From contig NZ_QHLL01000002.1 of NCBI RefSeq assembly GCF_006864535.1, forward strand, positions 62,001-126,000: DNA of 64,000 nt. Reading direction: 5' to 3'. Below are positions 55,063-63,410 of this stretch, in pieces. This DNA is from Campylobacter sp. MIT 12-8780 (GTDB lineage Bacteria > Campylobacterota > Campylobacteria > Campylobacterales > Campylobacteraceae). Numbering within the stretch: position 1 is the first letter of the stretch; each line of letters begins with the position of its first letter. The notes below the pieces were generated by a model. The model made no database searches. It was not told where the DNA came from and was given only the letters and a program-made list of their open reading frames with translations. The position numbers were made by a program, and so were the translations under genes.

Positions 55063-55113
55063 GTGAGTGATTTTAAATCATATCAAAAACTAATCAAATC
55101 TAAAGGAGAATAA
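55063..55113 (+). CDS. Possible 16-codon leader frame before the aminotransferase
   Basis: GTG at 55063, with AAGGA ten bases upstream, opens a frame VSDFKSYQKLIKSKGE whose TAA directly abuts the next ATG (TAAATG). Its last codons double as the Shine-Dalgarno of the aminotransferase. It could be a coupling leader or chance. Confidence 0.25.
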   Translation: MSDFKSYQKLIKSKGE

Positions 55114-56202
55114 ATGGATTTCATTATGCAAATGAGACCACTTTTTGGTGCTGAGGAAAAGAAGGCTTTGTGTGAATATATGGACGAAGATGGCTTTTTA
55201 ACCGAGTTTAAAAGGACGGAAAAATTTGAGCAAATGATAGCTGAGTTTACAGGAGCAAAGCATTGTATAATTGTAAATAATGGCACCATAAGCCTTACCT
55301 TAGCTGCTCTTAGCGTAGGTATAAAAGCAGATGATGAAGTGCTTGTGCCAAACTATACCATGATAGCAACACCAAATTCTGTAAAAATGTTTGGTGCTAA
55401 GCCTATATTTGTTGATGTTGAGCGTGAAACACTTTGTATGGATATACAAAAAGCTAGAGAAGCTATCACAGCCAAGACAAAAGCCATAATGCTTGTAAGT
55501 GCAAATGGACGCTATCCAAAAGCTGGAATCGAAGCTTTTAAAAATTTATGTAAGGAAAATGGGCTTATTTTAATCGAAGATGCGGCTCAAAGTTTGGGAA
55601 GTTTTTATCCAAATGGTAAGCATATCGGCACAGAAGGGCTTGTGGGTAGCTTTTCTTTTTCTGCACCTAAGATCATTTCTACAGGACAAGGTGGAGCTTT
55701 GATCACAAATGATGATAAAATCGCTTCAAGCTTACGCAAACTTAAGGATTTTGGACGAAGTCAAGGAGGCAATGACTTTCATGATAGTATAGGTTATAAT
55801 TTTAAATTTACAGAACTTCAAGCTTGTGTAGGTATAGAGCAAATGAAAAAACTTTCTTTGCGGATAAAACGCAAAAAAGAACTTTATAGACTTTATAAAA
55901 AAGGGCTTAATGGTATTTCTCAGGTACAAATTTTTGATCAGGATTTGCAATACACTACTCCTTGGTTTTATGATATATTGTGCGAAGATCGTAAAGGACT
56001 TATCGAGTTTTTAAAACAGAACAATATAGGCACAAGACTTATGTATGGTCCTATCAACAAACAAATCGCTTATCAAGTAAAAGGCGAACATGAAGTATCA
56101 AATTTAGTAGGTGAAAAAGGACTTTGGTTGCCTTCAGCCGTGCAGCTTAAAGATGATGAGATACAATACATCTGTGAGAAAATAAGAAAATTTTATCAAT
56201 AA
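55114..56202 (+). CDS. DegT/DnrJ sugar aminotransferase (GDP-perosamine synthase-like)
   Basis: 362 residues, PLP fold type I. The Schiff-base Lys is present as Lys186 in GSFSFSAPKIISTGQGG, and Asp156 (LIEDAAQS) binds the pyridine nitrogen. This differs from the ColD-like domain upstream, which has His there. VNNGTISLTLAALSVGI and NYTMIATPNSV fit the perosamine-synthase (RfbE/Per) group. It would aminate C4 of GDP-4-keto-6-deoxymannose with glutamate as donor. SD AAAGGAGAA. It is the last gene of the cluster. Confidence 0.85.
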   Translation: MDFIMQMRPLFGAEEKKALCEYMDEDGFLTEFKRTEKFEQMIAEFTGAKHCIIVNNGTISLTLAALSVGIKADDEVLVPNYTMIATPNSVKMFGAKPIFVDVERETLCMDIQKAREAITAKTKAIMLVSANGRYPKAGIEAFKNLCKENGLILIEDAAQSLGSFYPNGKHIGTEGLVGSFSFSAPKIISTGQGGALITNDDKIASSLRKLKDFGRSQGGNDFHDSIGYNFKFTELQACVGIEQMKKLSLRIKRKKELYRLYKKGLNGISQVQIFDQDLQYTTPWFYDILCEDRKGLIEFLKQNNIGTRLMYGPINKQIAYQVKGEHEVSNLVGEKGLWLPSAVQLKDDEIQYICEKIRKFYQ

Positions 56203-56280
56203 ATCTTTAAACAGCTGGGCTAAAATATTAAAAATGCTCCTAAAACAATACTTGGGCTTTCTTTATAGTTGTCTTAGAAT

Positions 56281-56850
56281 TTAATTCCCCAAAAGTGTAT
56301 AAGTTTTGCTAGCTAGGCTTTTAAAAGCATTTTGTGTGCTTAAGGCAACGCAGGCTTTGCTTTGACTTTGACTTGTGAAATCAGCGTTTAAAAGCGCGTT
56401 TTGAGCTGTTGTGTAGGCATTTTTAGCGTTTGTATCGTTTGGGTTTGCTTTTAAGGAATTTTCAGCGGCGGCTAGGTTTGTGATCAAGGTTTTGATATTT
56501 GCGTTTGATGCAAAGCCAAAGATGAGGGTGTGGCTTGAGTTGATAAAGACAAGCTCTATACAATCATTTGCCCCAGCAACGCTAAAATTTACGCTTCTTG
56601 TGCCGTTAAAATTACTCAGATCGACATTTTCTATATTGCTAACATTACTCATCAAATGCGTTGAGGCTAGGGCGTCGTTTTTAAGGGCGTAGGAGCTAAA
56701 ATCACTGACTAAGGTTTTAAGATTGCTTATTGCCTTGCTTATTTCTGCTTCGTCTTTGCTTGAACTAAGACGCGGTAGGGCTATGGCGGCTAAAATGCCA
56801 AGTATGATGATAACAAAGATAAGCTCAAGGACGCTAAAGGCTTTTTTCAC
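56281..56850 (-). CDS. ctsG: Pseudopilin of the transformation/type II-like system
   Basis: 189 residues with a class III signal: short leader MKKA, then FSVLELIFVIIILGILAAIALP. Glu5 of the mature form is kept, but the residue before the cleavage site is Ala in place of the usual Gly. After the helix a Ser/Asn-rich globular domain follows, with two Cys (ANDCIELVF and KACVALS) that may form a disulfide. The start is GTG. C. jejuni ctsG (Cj1343), needed for natural transformation, lies beside tsaD as here. Confidence 0.82.
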   Translation of the reverse strand: MKKAFSVLELIFVIIILGILAAIALPRLSSSKDEAEISKAISNLKTLVSDFSSYALKNDALASTHLMSNVSNIENVDLSNFNGTRSVNFSVAGANDCIELVFINSSHTLIFGFASNANIKTLITNLAAAENSLKANPNDTNAKNAYTTAQNALLNADFTSQSQSKACVALSTQNAFKSLASKTYTLLGN

Positions 56851-56886
56851 GCTTTTTCCTTTTTAAAGCATTATACCTAATTTGTT

Positions 56887-57894
56887 TCAAATGCAGCCTA
56901 AATTTTCGCTTCTTGTGCGTAAAATATCCATTTTTATATTTGCAAATTCTTGTTTTTTAAATTTCTCACATGCTGCTCTTGCGATCATTAAAGCATTATC
57001 AGAGCAATGACTAAGCGGGGCAAGCTTGAGCGTGCAATCATATTTTTTGCAAAGTGCTTCAAGTCTTGATCTTAGACTTAAATTCGCACTTGCTCCACCC
57101 ACAACGCCAAAACTTTTAAAGCGATGAAGGAAAAATATTTTTTCAAGTTTATCAAGTATGTGAGTAATGGCTGCGTTTTGAAAGGCAAAGGCTATTTCAC
57201 TTTTTGTGTTTTCATCAACTTTTTCGTGTTTTAAAAGCTCAAGTCTTACAGCGTTTTTAAGTCCAGAAAAGCTATAGTTTAAGTCTTTGCTGTGCTTTAA
57301 AGGGATATTAAATAAGAGTTTTTTTTCTATGGCTTTTAGGGCAAGTTTTTCGATCGCATTTCCGCCCGGATAGCCTAGTCCCATCATCTTAGCAACCTTA
57401 TCAAAACTTTCTCCAAAGCTATCATCAAGCGTTTTAGCCAGCTCATTAACCCTGCCTTGTTTATCGATAAAAAGCACCATAGTATGTCCGCCGCTAACAA
57501 GTAAAACACCCATATCAAAGCTTGCTTTTTCATCTAAAAACAGCGAGTAAATATGCCCTGCAAGGTGATTGATCGCCAAAAGGGGTAAATTTAAGCTTAA
57601 AGCCAAGGTTTTAGCCATGCTAATACCACCAATCAAACTCACGCTCAAACCCGGCTCACTTGTAACAGCTATGGCACAAAGCCTATTTAAAAAGGGCTTG
57701 GCTTGCTCTAGAATTTGTGGCAAAGCAGCGGTATGAAGACGCGCGGCAAGTTCTGGCACGACGCCTCCATACCGGCAGTGCTGCAATTCTTGAGAGATTT
57801 TCTTTTCAAAAACACAGCTTAAGTCGTCCTTGTTGATGATGGCAAGCGAGCTATCATCACAAGAACTTTCTATAGCTAAGATGAGGTTTTTCAT
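56887..57894 (-). CDS. tsaD: tRNA N6-threonylcarbamoyladenosine transferase
   Basis: 335 residues, ASKHA fold. AIESSCDDSSLAI (7-19), the metal-binding HLAGH in INHLAGHIYS, VSGGHTMVL, GLGYPGGNAIEKLA and VGGASANLSLRSRL. It transfers the threonylcarbamoyl group to A37 of ANN-reading tRNAs together with TsaB and TsaE. The start overlaps the stop of pgp1 by 4 bases. Confidence 0.97.
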   Translation of the reverse strand: MKNLILAIESSCDDSSLAIINKDDLSCVFEKKISQELQHCRYGGVVPELAARLHTAALPQILEQAKPFLNRLCAIAVTSEPGLSVSLIGGISMAKTLALSLNLPLLAINHLAGHIYSLFLDEKASFDMGVLLVSGGHTMVLFIDKQGRVNELAKTLDDSFGESFDKVAKMMGLGYPGGNAIEKLALKAIEKKLLFNIPLKHSKDLNYSFSGLKNAVRLELLKHEKVDENTKSEIAFAFQNAAITHILDKLEKIFFLHRFKSFGVVGGASANLSLRSRLEALCKKYDCTLKLAPLSHCSDNALMIARAACEKFKKQEFANIKMDILRTRSENLGCI

Positions 57895-59285
57895 TCAAAC
57901 TCAACAAGTATAGAGCCAAGAAATTTGTCTTTTTTTAGGGCTTGTTTATATACTGCTTCGCTTGGCATTGGAGCGTTTTTGATGATTTTATTTGATGGAA
58001 GATTAGAAACTTGATTTAAGAGATTAGCGTAACGCAACTCATAAAATTCTATACGAAAAACCTTACCGGCTGTATCAAGCGAATATCTTGGAATCATCTT
58101 GTTTTTAGTGACAACAATACCACTTTCATCGCGCCCCATATCAAGTCCTATGATATTGACACGTACTTTGTTGATGCGCGGGATCATAAATTCTTTTTTG
58201 ACTTTGATCTTGCTTGCAAAAGGAATGATTTTGCTTTCTCCATCTATAAGAATTTGAAATTCATTAAAAGCGTCGCTAAATTCGAAGTATTCAGGGTATA
58301 TCCTGCTTTGAAAGCGGTTGCCATACTGGATATAAAATGAGTTTTGTTCAGCAATAACAGCAGTAAGCTCGTTGCTTGTTTCATAATCAAGTTCTCTGTA
58401 GAGTGGAAAAGGCAGATAGTTAATCACGCTTCTTGGCTTATCAAGTTCAAGGAGAATTTTTTTGCGGAAAAGTTTAAGCAAGAGTTCTTTGTTGATAACT
58501 TTTTTTACGCCTTCAGGACTGAGTTCAAAGCTCCTTTGAAATTCTATGCCAGCTGTTTTTAAATAATGCTCAATCGCCACTAAATGATAATAAGTTCTTA
58601 AATTTACCGGCAGATTTTTACTCGCTTCATTCGCAAAAGCAGCCTTGTTGTTTGAGATCACAAAATAAGTTAAAGCCTTAAGCATCTCAGTATCATCAAG
58701 CTCTTCTGTTCGAGTATTTTTAAGGAAGTATTGGTGTTTTGGATCAATGAGCGAGGAATTTACGCTTTCAACGGTGCTTTGAGCGATTTTTTCAAGTTCG
58801 CCATATCTGCTTGCGTTAATCTCGCTTGTATCAATCACGCTTGAGTTGCCCCATCTTTTAGGATTTTGCTCGGCATTGATATACTCAGGACGATAAAAGC
58901 CCCAGCCATCATGAAGATTGATTACCATGCCTACTTCAGGGCGTAAGATCAACTCTTTAATGCGTTGCACGGTTTCATAATCTGGATCATTTGGCTTAAG
59001 CTTTGCAAATTTGCGGTTTAAATCCCCCTTGGCACCTCTGCTTCTTTTGATAATGCTATCAAAAGCTAAATTTGGCGCAACGATGATTTTGCCCTTTGTG
59101 ATATTATAATCACTTATCAGCAAGCTTGCTGCATGAAAGCCACCCGGCTCATCGCCTTGTATGCCACCAAAAATTAAAATGGTATTATTATCATCAAGAC
59201 TTTTGCCATTCTCGCTTACGCTAAATTCTAAAGCAAAACTTAATGCAAAGCTTAGTAATAACACAATCAGTTTTTTCATACTCAC
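57891..59285 (-). CDS. pgp1: Peptidoglycan DL-carboxypeptidase Pgp1, helical cell shape
   Basis: 464 residues, with a signal peptide ([19 protein letters not shown]). The M14-like zinc carboxypeptidase domain carries [12 protein letters not shown], where Gln-x-x-Glu stands in place of the usual His-x-x-Glu, as I recall for C. jejuni Pgp1; [12 protein letters not shown] has the further His ligand. It trims peptidoglycan tripeptides to dipeptides, which gives Campylobacter its helical form. It is in a run of 4-base overlaps tsaD-pgp1-dxr-cdsA. Confidence 0.92.
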   Translation of the reverse strand: MSMKKLIVLLLSFALSFALEFSVSENGKSLDDNNTILIFGGIQGDEPGGFHAASLLISDYNITKGKIIVAPNLAFDSIIKRSRGAKGDLNRKFAKLKPNDPDYETVQRIKELILRPEVGMVINLHDGWGFYRPEYINAEQNPKRWGNSSVIDTSEINASRYGELEKIAQSTVESVNSSLIDPKHQYFLKNTRTEELDDTEMLKALTYFVISNNKAAFANEASKNLPVNLRTYYHLVAIEHYLKTAGIEFQRSFELSPEGVKKVINKELLLKLFRKKILLELDKPRSVINYLPFPLYRELDYETSNELTAVIAEQNSFYIQYGNRFQSRIYPEYFEFSDAFNEFQILIDGESKIIPFASKIKVKKEFMIPRINKVRVNIIGLDMGRDESGIVVTKNKMIPRYSLDTAGKVFRIEFYELRYANLLNQVSNLPSNKIIKNAPMPSEAVYKQALKKDKFLGSILVEFE

Positions 59286-60358
59286 ACCTTTATAAATTCC
59301 CTTACTTTTTTATCCAGCTCAAAAACCTCTTCTATATCCTTTATATAAGGATTTTCAAAGCGATCAAGTGCTTTAAATATGCCATGAGCAATATCTAAAA
59401 ATTTACATTCATTGTTTAAAAATTTTCTCACCAAAACTTCATTTGCAGCATTGATAATCACACCTAAATCAACATTTTCAAGCAAAGCCTTTTTGAGCGA
59501 GAAAATGGGATATTTTTTCAAATCTATGTAGTGGAATTTTAAACTAGCAAGCTTAACAAAGTCTAGTGATTGTAAAATTTTTTGATTCTTTTTTTTCAGT
59601 ATGGCTTGAGAGATAGCTAGTTTCATATCTGCTTTTGAAAAATACACACTTGCTCCACCATCTTTAAATTCACAAATTGCATGAGCTAAGGATCTTGGCT
59701 CGATAATGGCATCAAGATTTTTCAAACCAAAAAGATGGTAAGCTTCAATGATCTCAAACAGCTTATTTGCCATAGTTGCACTATCTATAGTGATCTTTGC
59801 TCCCATGCTCCAATTTGGGTGCTTTAAGGCTTCTTTTGCACTGACTTGACTCAGCTCTTCAATCTTATGCTTAAAAAAAGCTCCTCCACTTGCGGTGATA
59901 TAAAGCTTTTCTATGTTTTTTTGTCCTTTAAGCAAGCATTTTAGTGCGGCGTGTTCGCTGTCTATGGGCTTGATTTTTGTATGCTTAAAGAATTTCCCAG
60001 CCACAACAAGACTTTCTTTATTTGCAAGGGCAAGAGTTTTTTTTAATTTGCTTGCTTGTATGCTTGCACGAAGTCCTGCAAAGCCCACTATAGCATTTAC
60101 CACAAGCTTAGAATTACTGATATTTAAAATCTGCTCTAAGCCTTCTTGGGCGTAAAAAATCTTTTTTGGGTTAAAATCAAGCTCGTGTCTGTCTTGTTTG
60201 TTTTTAATACAAATAAATTCTGGCTTAAACTCAGCAATTTGTTTTTTAAAGAGTTTGATATTTTCCCCGCATGCAAGAGCGTTGATCTTGATCTTGTGCT
60301 TTTTGGCTAAAAAAAGCACATTTTGCCCTATACTGCCAGTGCTTCCAAGAAGGATCAT
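59282..60358 (-). CDS. dxr: 1-deoxy-D-xylulose 5-phosphate reductoisomerase
   Basis: 358 residues. The NADPH motif is [13 protein letters not shown] (3-15). [12 protein letters not shown] and [13 protein letters not shown] have the metal-binding acids; [10 protein letters not shown] and [15 protein letters not shown] are substrate contacts. It makes 2-C-methyl-D-erythritol 4-phosphate in the non-mevalonate isoprenoid pathway, which also feeds undecaprenyl phosphate for surface glycans. The N-terminus is a few residues shorter than in E. coli. It overlaps cdsA by 4 bases. Confidence 0.96.
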   Translation of the reverse strand: MILLGSTGSIGQNVLFLAKKHKIKINALACGENIKLFKKQIAEFKPEFICIKNKQDRHELDFNPKKIFYAQEGLEQILNISNSKLVVNAIVGFAGLRASIQASKLKKTLALANKESLVVAGKFFKHTKIKPIDSEHAALKCLLKGQKNIEKLYITASGGAFFKHKIEELSQVSAKEALKHPNWSMGAKITIDSATMANKLFEIIEAYHLFGLKNLDAIIEPRSLAHAICEFKDGGASVYFSKADMKLAISQAILKKKNQKILQSLDFVKLASLKFHYIDLKKYPIFSLKKALLENVDLGVIINAANEVLVRKFLNNECKFLDIAHGIFKALDRFENPYIKDIEEVFELDKKVREFIKV

Positions 60359-61083
60359 AAAAGAGCAACCATGACAAAAGCAGCGATGATTAAAGCATCA
60401 ATCCTATCTAAAATTCCACCATGTCCGGGTATGAGATTGCCACTATCTTTAATCTTTGCTTTGCGTTTAAAATAGCTTTCTAACAAGTCGCCAATCACTG
60501 CAAAAACAGCACTTAAAAAAGAAACAGCAAGACTAAGCAAAAAGCTATATCCAAAAAGTCCAATAAGCGTGCCAAAAATGGTTGCAAATACCAAACCACC
60601 GATGACGCCTTCTCTTGTTTTGTTTGGGCTTGTTGGTGAAAAAGGTGTGCTGCCTATCATTTTACCGACAAAATACGCGCTACTATCGCACACTGCTACG
60701 ATAAAAATAAGCCAAAACAAAGCAAACACGCCATGCTCTAAATACAACTGCCAAAGTGCTAAGATAGGTAGAGTCGGATAAAGATAAATCAAACTTTGCT
60801 GTAAATTTTTCTCTTTTTTATACACCAAAAATCCCACCACAAGTATAAAAAACAACGCGCCTACAAGCAAAGGCTCTTTAAGCACGCTTCCTATCACAAA
60901 GACAAGTAAGCCAAGCCAAACATTCGCACTTTGATCTTTAAAAAGTGCTTTACCTTCGTTAAAAGCAAGGTAAAATAAAAGTGCAAAGACTACAAAATTA
61001 AGGGCTAGTTCATTAATGAGCAAGATCAAAATCACCCCAGCTGCTAAAACCACCCCGCTAATAATCCGTGTCGTATCAAACAA
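60355..61083 (-). CDS. cdsA: Phosphatidate cytidylyltransferase
   Basis: 242 residues with about seven membrane helices. The C-terminal CDS signature is clear: KTREGVIGG, then [20 protein letters not shown] and [13 protein letters not shown] (Asp residues bind metal). It makes CDP-diacylglycerol from phosphatidic acid and CTP, the entry to all phospholipids. It overlaps dxr and follows a small coiled-coil gene after 16 bases. Confidence 0.96.
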   Translation of the reverse strand: MFDTTRIISGVVLAAGVILILLINELALNFVVFALLFYLAFNEGKALFKDQSANVWLGLLVFVIGSVLKEPLLVGALFFILVVGFLVYKKEKNLQQSLIYLYPTLPILALWQLYLEHGVFALFWLIFIVAVCDSSAYFVGKMIGSTPFSPTSPNKTREGVIGGLVFATIFGTLIGLFGYSFLLSLAVSFLSAVFAVIGDLLESYFKRKAKIKDSGNLIPGHGGILDRIDALIIAAFVMVALL

Positions 61084-61099
61084 AGCTTTTCTCCTTATC

Positions 61100-61432
61100 T
61101 TAAATGCTTAAATCAAGTCTGTGAAGCTTGTGCGCGCTTTTAAACTCATCTTCTTCACTTGCTTCTTCTTCTTTTTCATTGTGTTCTTGCTCTTCTTTAG
61201 CGTGCTTGCGTTTCTTTTCTTCTTCATCAGCCCTTTCTTTAATCTCATCTTGCACCTCTTGGCTTTGAGCGACTTTTTCAAGCCTTTCAACTGCTTTTTC
61301 TTTTGCAGCAAATTCAGCTAAATTTGCCATATTTGCAAAGCCTTCTTTAGCAGCTTCATTGCTTGCTTGAGTTGATACTGCGCCGACATTTTGGTTGATG
61401 AAATTAAGATTTCCTAAAGGACTGACTGGCAT
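61100..61432 (-). CDS. Small charged coiled-coil protein (Cj1348-like)
   Basis: 110 residues. From about residue 40 to 95 the sequence is a very charged helix (EKAVERLEKVAQSQEVQDEI, then KERADEEEKKRKHAKEEQ). The N-terminus SPLGNLNFINQNVGAVSTQ looks disordered. No signal peptide. C. jejuni has a coiled-coil protein of similar size at this place (Cj1348). The function is unknown. It shares the operon with cdsA and lies 2 bases after the NFACT gene. Confidence 0.75.
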   Translation of the reverse strand: MPVSPLGNLNFINQNVGAVSTQASNEAAKEGFANMANLAEFAAKEKAVERLEKVAQSQEVQDEIKERADEEEKKRKHAKEEQEHNEKEEEASEEDEFKSAHKLHRLDLSI

Positions 61433-61434
61433 TT

Positions 61435-62745
61435 TTACTCCTTTAAAACGCTTAAGCTTTTGAAATTTGTATAATTTACGAAAGCCTTTTGTTTTATTTT
61501 AACAAATTTTCTTTGCGTATAATCGACTAAATATGCCCCAGAGTTTAACTTTGAGAAATTTACACACAATTTCGCTGCAAATTGTAACACTTCTTCACTT
61601 AGTTTTTGTTTATTTGAGATGATAAAAGCGTGTGAGGAGGGTAAGTTTTGCACATGCAGCCACATATCATCTTTTTTTGTGTTGTGTAGTAAAAACTCAT
61701 TTGCTTTTTCGTTTTTGCCGATAAGAATTTTACATTCATTAAAATAAAAACTTGCCACACCCTCATCACTTTTTTTTACTTTTTTTTCTGTATTTGTTTG
61801 CTTTTTTGGCACTAAAATTTCAAGCTCTACGCTTGAGTTTGAGTGCGTGATAAGTGTTAAAAGATTGTCATAAAAGCTGATTTTTTCAAGCAGTGAGTTT
61901 TTTTCGATGAAGATATTTTTAGCTTTTTGTTTGAGTTTTTTTGAAAGTTTAAAAAGCCTTTGAGCTTCCATTTTTGGAGTATTTTCAAGCTCAAAAAAAA
62001 GCTCTTTGCCCTCAAAATCTTTTAAAGAAAAATGACGTTCATAGTCTTTTAAATGATATAAATTTGCATTTAAAACTTGGGCTTTGTATTCATAATTTCG
62101 GGCTTGTTTTTCAAGTGTATTTTCATCATCAAGCTTGCTTAAATGCTCTTTTAAGTTGGTGATTTTTTTCAGCACTTGTTTGCTTTTGCTTTCTTTTAGG
62201 GCATTGATTTTGAGTTGGTTTTGCTCTTTAAAAGCAAGAGCAAAATATGCTTTAAAGTCTTTGATCTCAAAGGCTTTTTCTTCGATCTTAAAAGGCTTTA
62301 AAGGCTCAAGTTTTTGTCCTATTTTTACGCTTCTGTAGGATTTTTCGATATGTCTTAAAGCTTCGATAATGATGTCATTTTCATCGGTGATGATAGCGTT
62401 TGTATTTTTGCCTGTAAATTCAAAATAGATTTTGTTTGTAAAGTTTTTGTATGCTTTTTGTATTTGAGTGTGAAAACATAAGACTCTATTATTTTCAAGC
62501 ACTTTTATATCTAAAATTTCAGCACCGCTAAAGTATTTTTGAAGCATAAAATCAAATGGGGCATTGTATTTTTTTTCTAAAAGCTTAGCTTCATAAATAG
62601 CGCTTTTAAAACGGCTTAGATCAAAAATGAGGCAGAGTTTATTAAACTCAAGCTTAAAAACATTATCATCTATGCGTTTGATAGAATAGAGTTTTTTATA
62701 AGCTTTAAGATAATTTGCGATTTGGATTAAAACTTGGTATTTCAT
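61435..62745 (-). CDS. NFACT-family protein (RqcH/FbpA-like, Cj1349)
   Basis: 436 residues. NFACT-N domain (1 to about 180), coiled-coil middle (about 180-300: KKITNLKEHLSKLDDENTLE) and C-terminal NFACT-R domain with DDMWLHVQNLPSSHAFII. Members were annotated as fibronectin-binding proteins, and RqcH adds alanine tails to stalled nascent chains on 50S subunits. The DR motif used by RqcH is not clearly seen, so the ribosome-rescue role is unproven here. The -10 box lies so close to the ATG that the mRNA may be leaderless. Confidence 0.85.
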   Translation of the reverse strand: MKYQVLIQIANYLKAYKKLYSIKRIDDNVFKLEFNKLCLIFDLSRFKSAIYEAKLLEKKYNAPFDFMLQKYFSGAEILDIKVLENNRVLCFHTQIQKAYKNFTNKIYFEFTGKNTNAIITDENDIIIEALRHIEKSYRSVKIGQKLEPLKPFKIEEKAFEIKDFKAYFALAFKEQNQLKINALKESKSKQVLKKITNLKEHLSKLDDENTLEKQARNYEYKAQVLNANLYHLKDYERHFSLKDFEGKELFFELENTPKMEAQRLFKLSKKLKQKAKNIFIEKNSLLEKISFYDNLLTLITHSNSSVELEILVPKKQTNTEKKVKKSDEGVASFYFNECKILIGKNEKANEFLLHNTKKDDMWLHVQNLPSSHAFIISNKQKLSEEVLQFAAKLCVNFSKLNSGAYLVDYTQRKFVKIKQKAFVNYTNFKSLSVLKE

Positions 62746-62752
62746 AACTTTA

Positions 62753-62758
62753 ATTATA
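62753..62758 (-). promoter_or_regulatory. -10 box of the NFACT-pldA-opposed operon, close to the start codon
   Basis: On the minus strand CTATAATTAAAGTTATG places the end of TATAAT 7 bases before the ATG at 62745, so the RNA should begin at the start codon. Confidence 0.45.
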
Positions 62759-62825
62759 GAGTATTTTTTATGTTATTTTAATGTAAAATGTTTAAAATTT
62801 CAAAATTTATATTTTAAGGAAAAAA

Positions 62826-63410
62826 ATGCACTTTGATCTTCAAACTCTGCCTTGTGTGATTTTGTGTGGTGGCAAATCAAGTCGTATGGGGCAAGATAAG
62901 TGTTTTTTGCCTTTTCATAATCAAAGCTTGATTGAATTTCAATTTTCAAGGCTTAGCAGGCTTTTTCAAAGCTGTTTTCTTTCGTGCAAAGAGGATAAAT
63001 TTAAGGCTCATTTTAAACAACTTATTTTTGATAAAAAGCTTGAAGGTGTGGAGTTTTCGCCTATGCTTGCACTTTTTAGTGTGCTTGATTATTTTAAAGA
63101 TACTTTTGTTTTTGTGATCAGTGTTGATATGCCAAGTATAGAAAAAGAGCACATTACTACTCTTGCAAAGCACCTTGATCAATCCTTAATCATCTTGCCA
63201 CGAAGCAAAGGGTATATCCACGCTTTGTGCGGCTTTTATCATAGTTCTTTATCTAGCAAATGTCTTGAGTTTTTAAAACAAAAAAAACACAAAATTCAAA
63301 GCTTATGCGAGCAAAATGATGCTTTTGTGCTTGATTTTAAGGACGATGAAGCCTTTGTGAATTTAAATGACTTTGAAAGTTATGTAAGATTTAAAAATGA
63401 AATGTTTTAA
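62826..63410 (+). CDS. mobA: Molybdenum cofactor guanylyltransferase
   Basis: 194 residues. The nucleotide site is VILCGGKSSRMGQDKCFLPF (11-30), then VFVISVDMPSIEKEHI with the metal-binding Asp. It attaches GMP to molybdopterin to form the MGD cofactor of formate dehydrogenase, nitrate reductase and similar enzymes. SD AAGGAAAA. The gene overlaps pldA by 14 bases, as the neighbouring genes do in C. jejuni (Cj1350-Cj1351). Confidence 0.93.
   Translation: MHFDLQTLPCVILCGGKSSRMGQDKCFLPFHNQSLIEFQFSRLSRLFQSCFLSCKEDKFKAHFKQLIFDKKLEGVEFSPMLALFSVLDYFKDTFVFVISVDMPSIEKEHITTLAKHLDQSLIILPRSKGYIHALCGFYHSSLSSKCLEFLKQKKHKIQSLCEQNDAFVLDFKDDEAFVNLNDFESYVRFKNEMF

Noticed and set aside
61108-61321. Extra frames on both strands over the coiled-coil gene
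   Set aside because: They arise from the lysine/glutamate-rich composition; only the 61100-61432 minus frame has a proper start and operon spacing.
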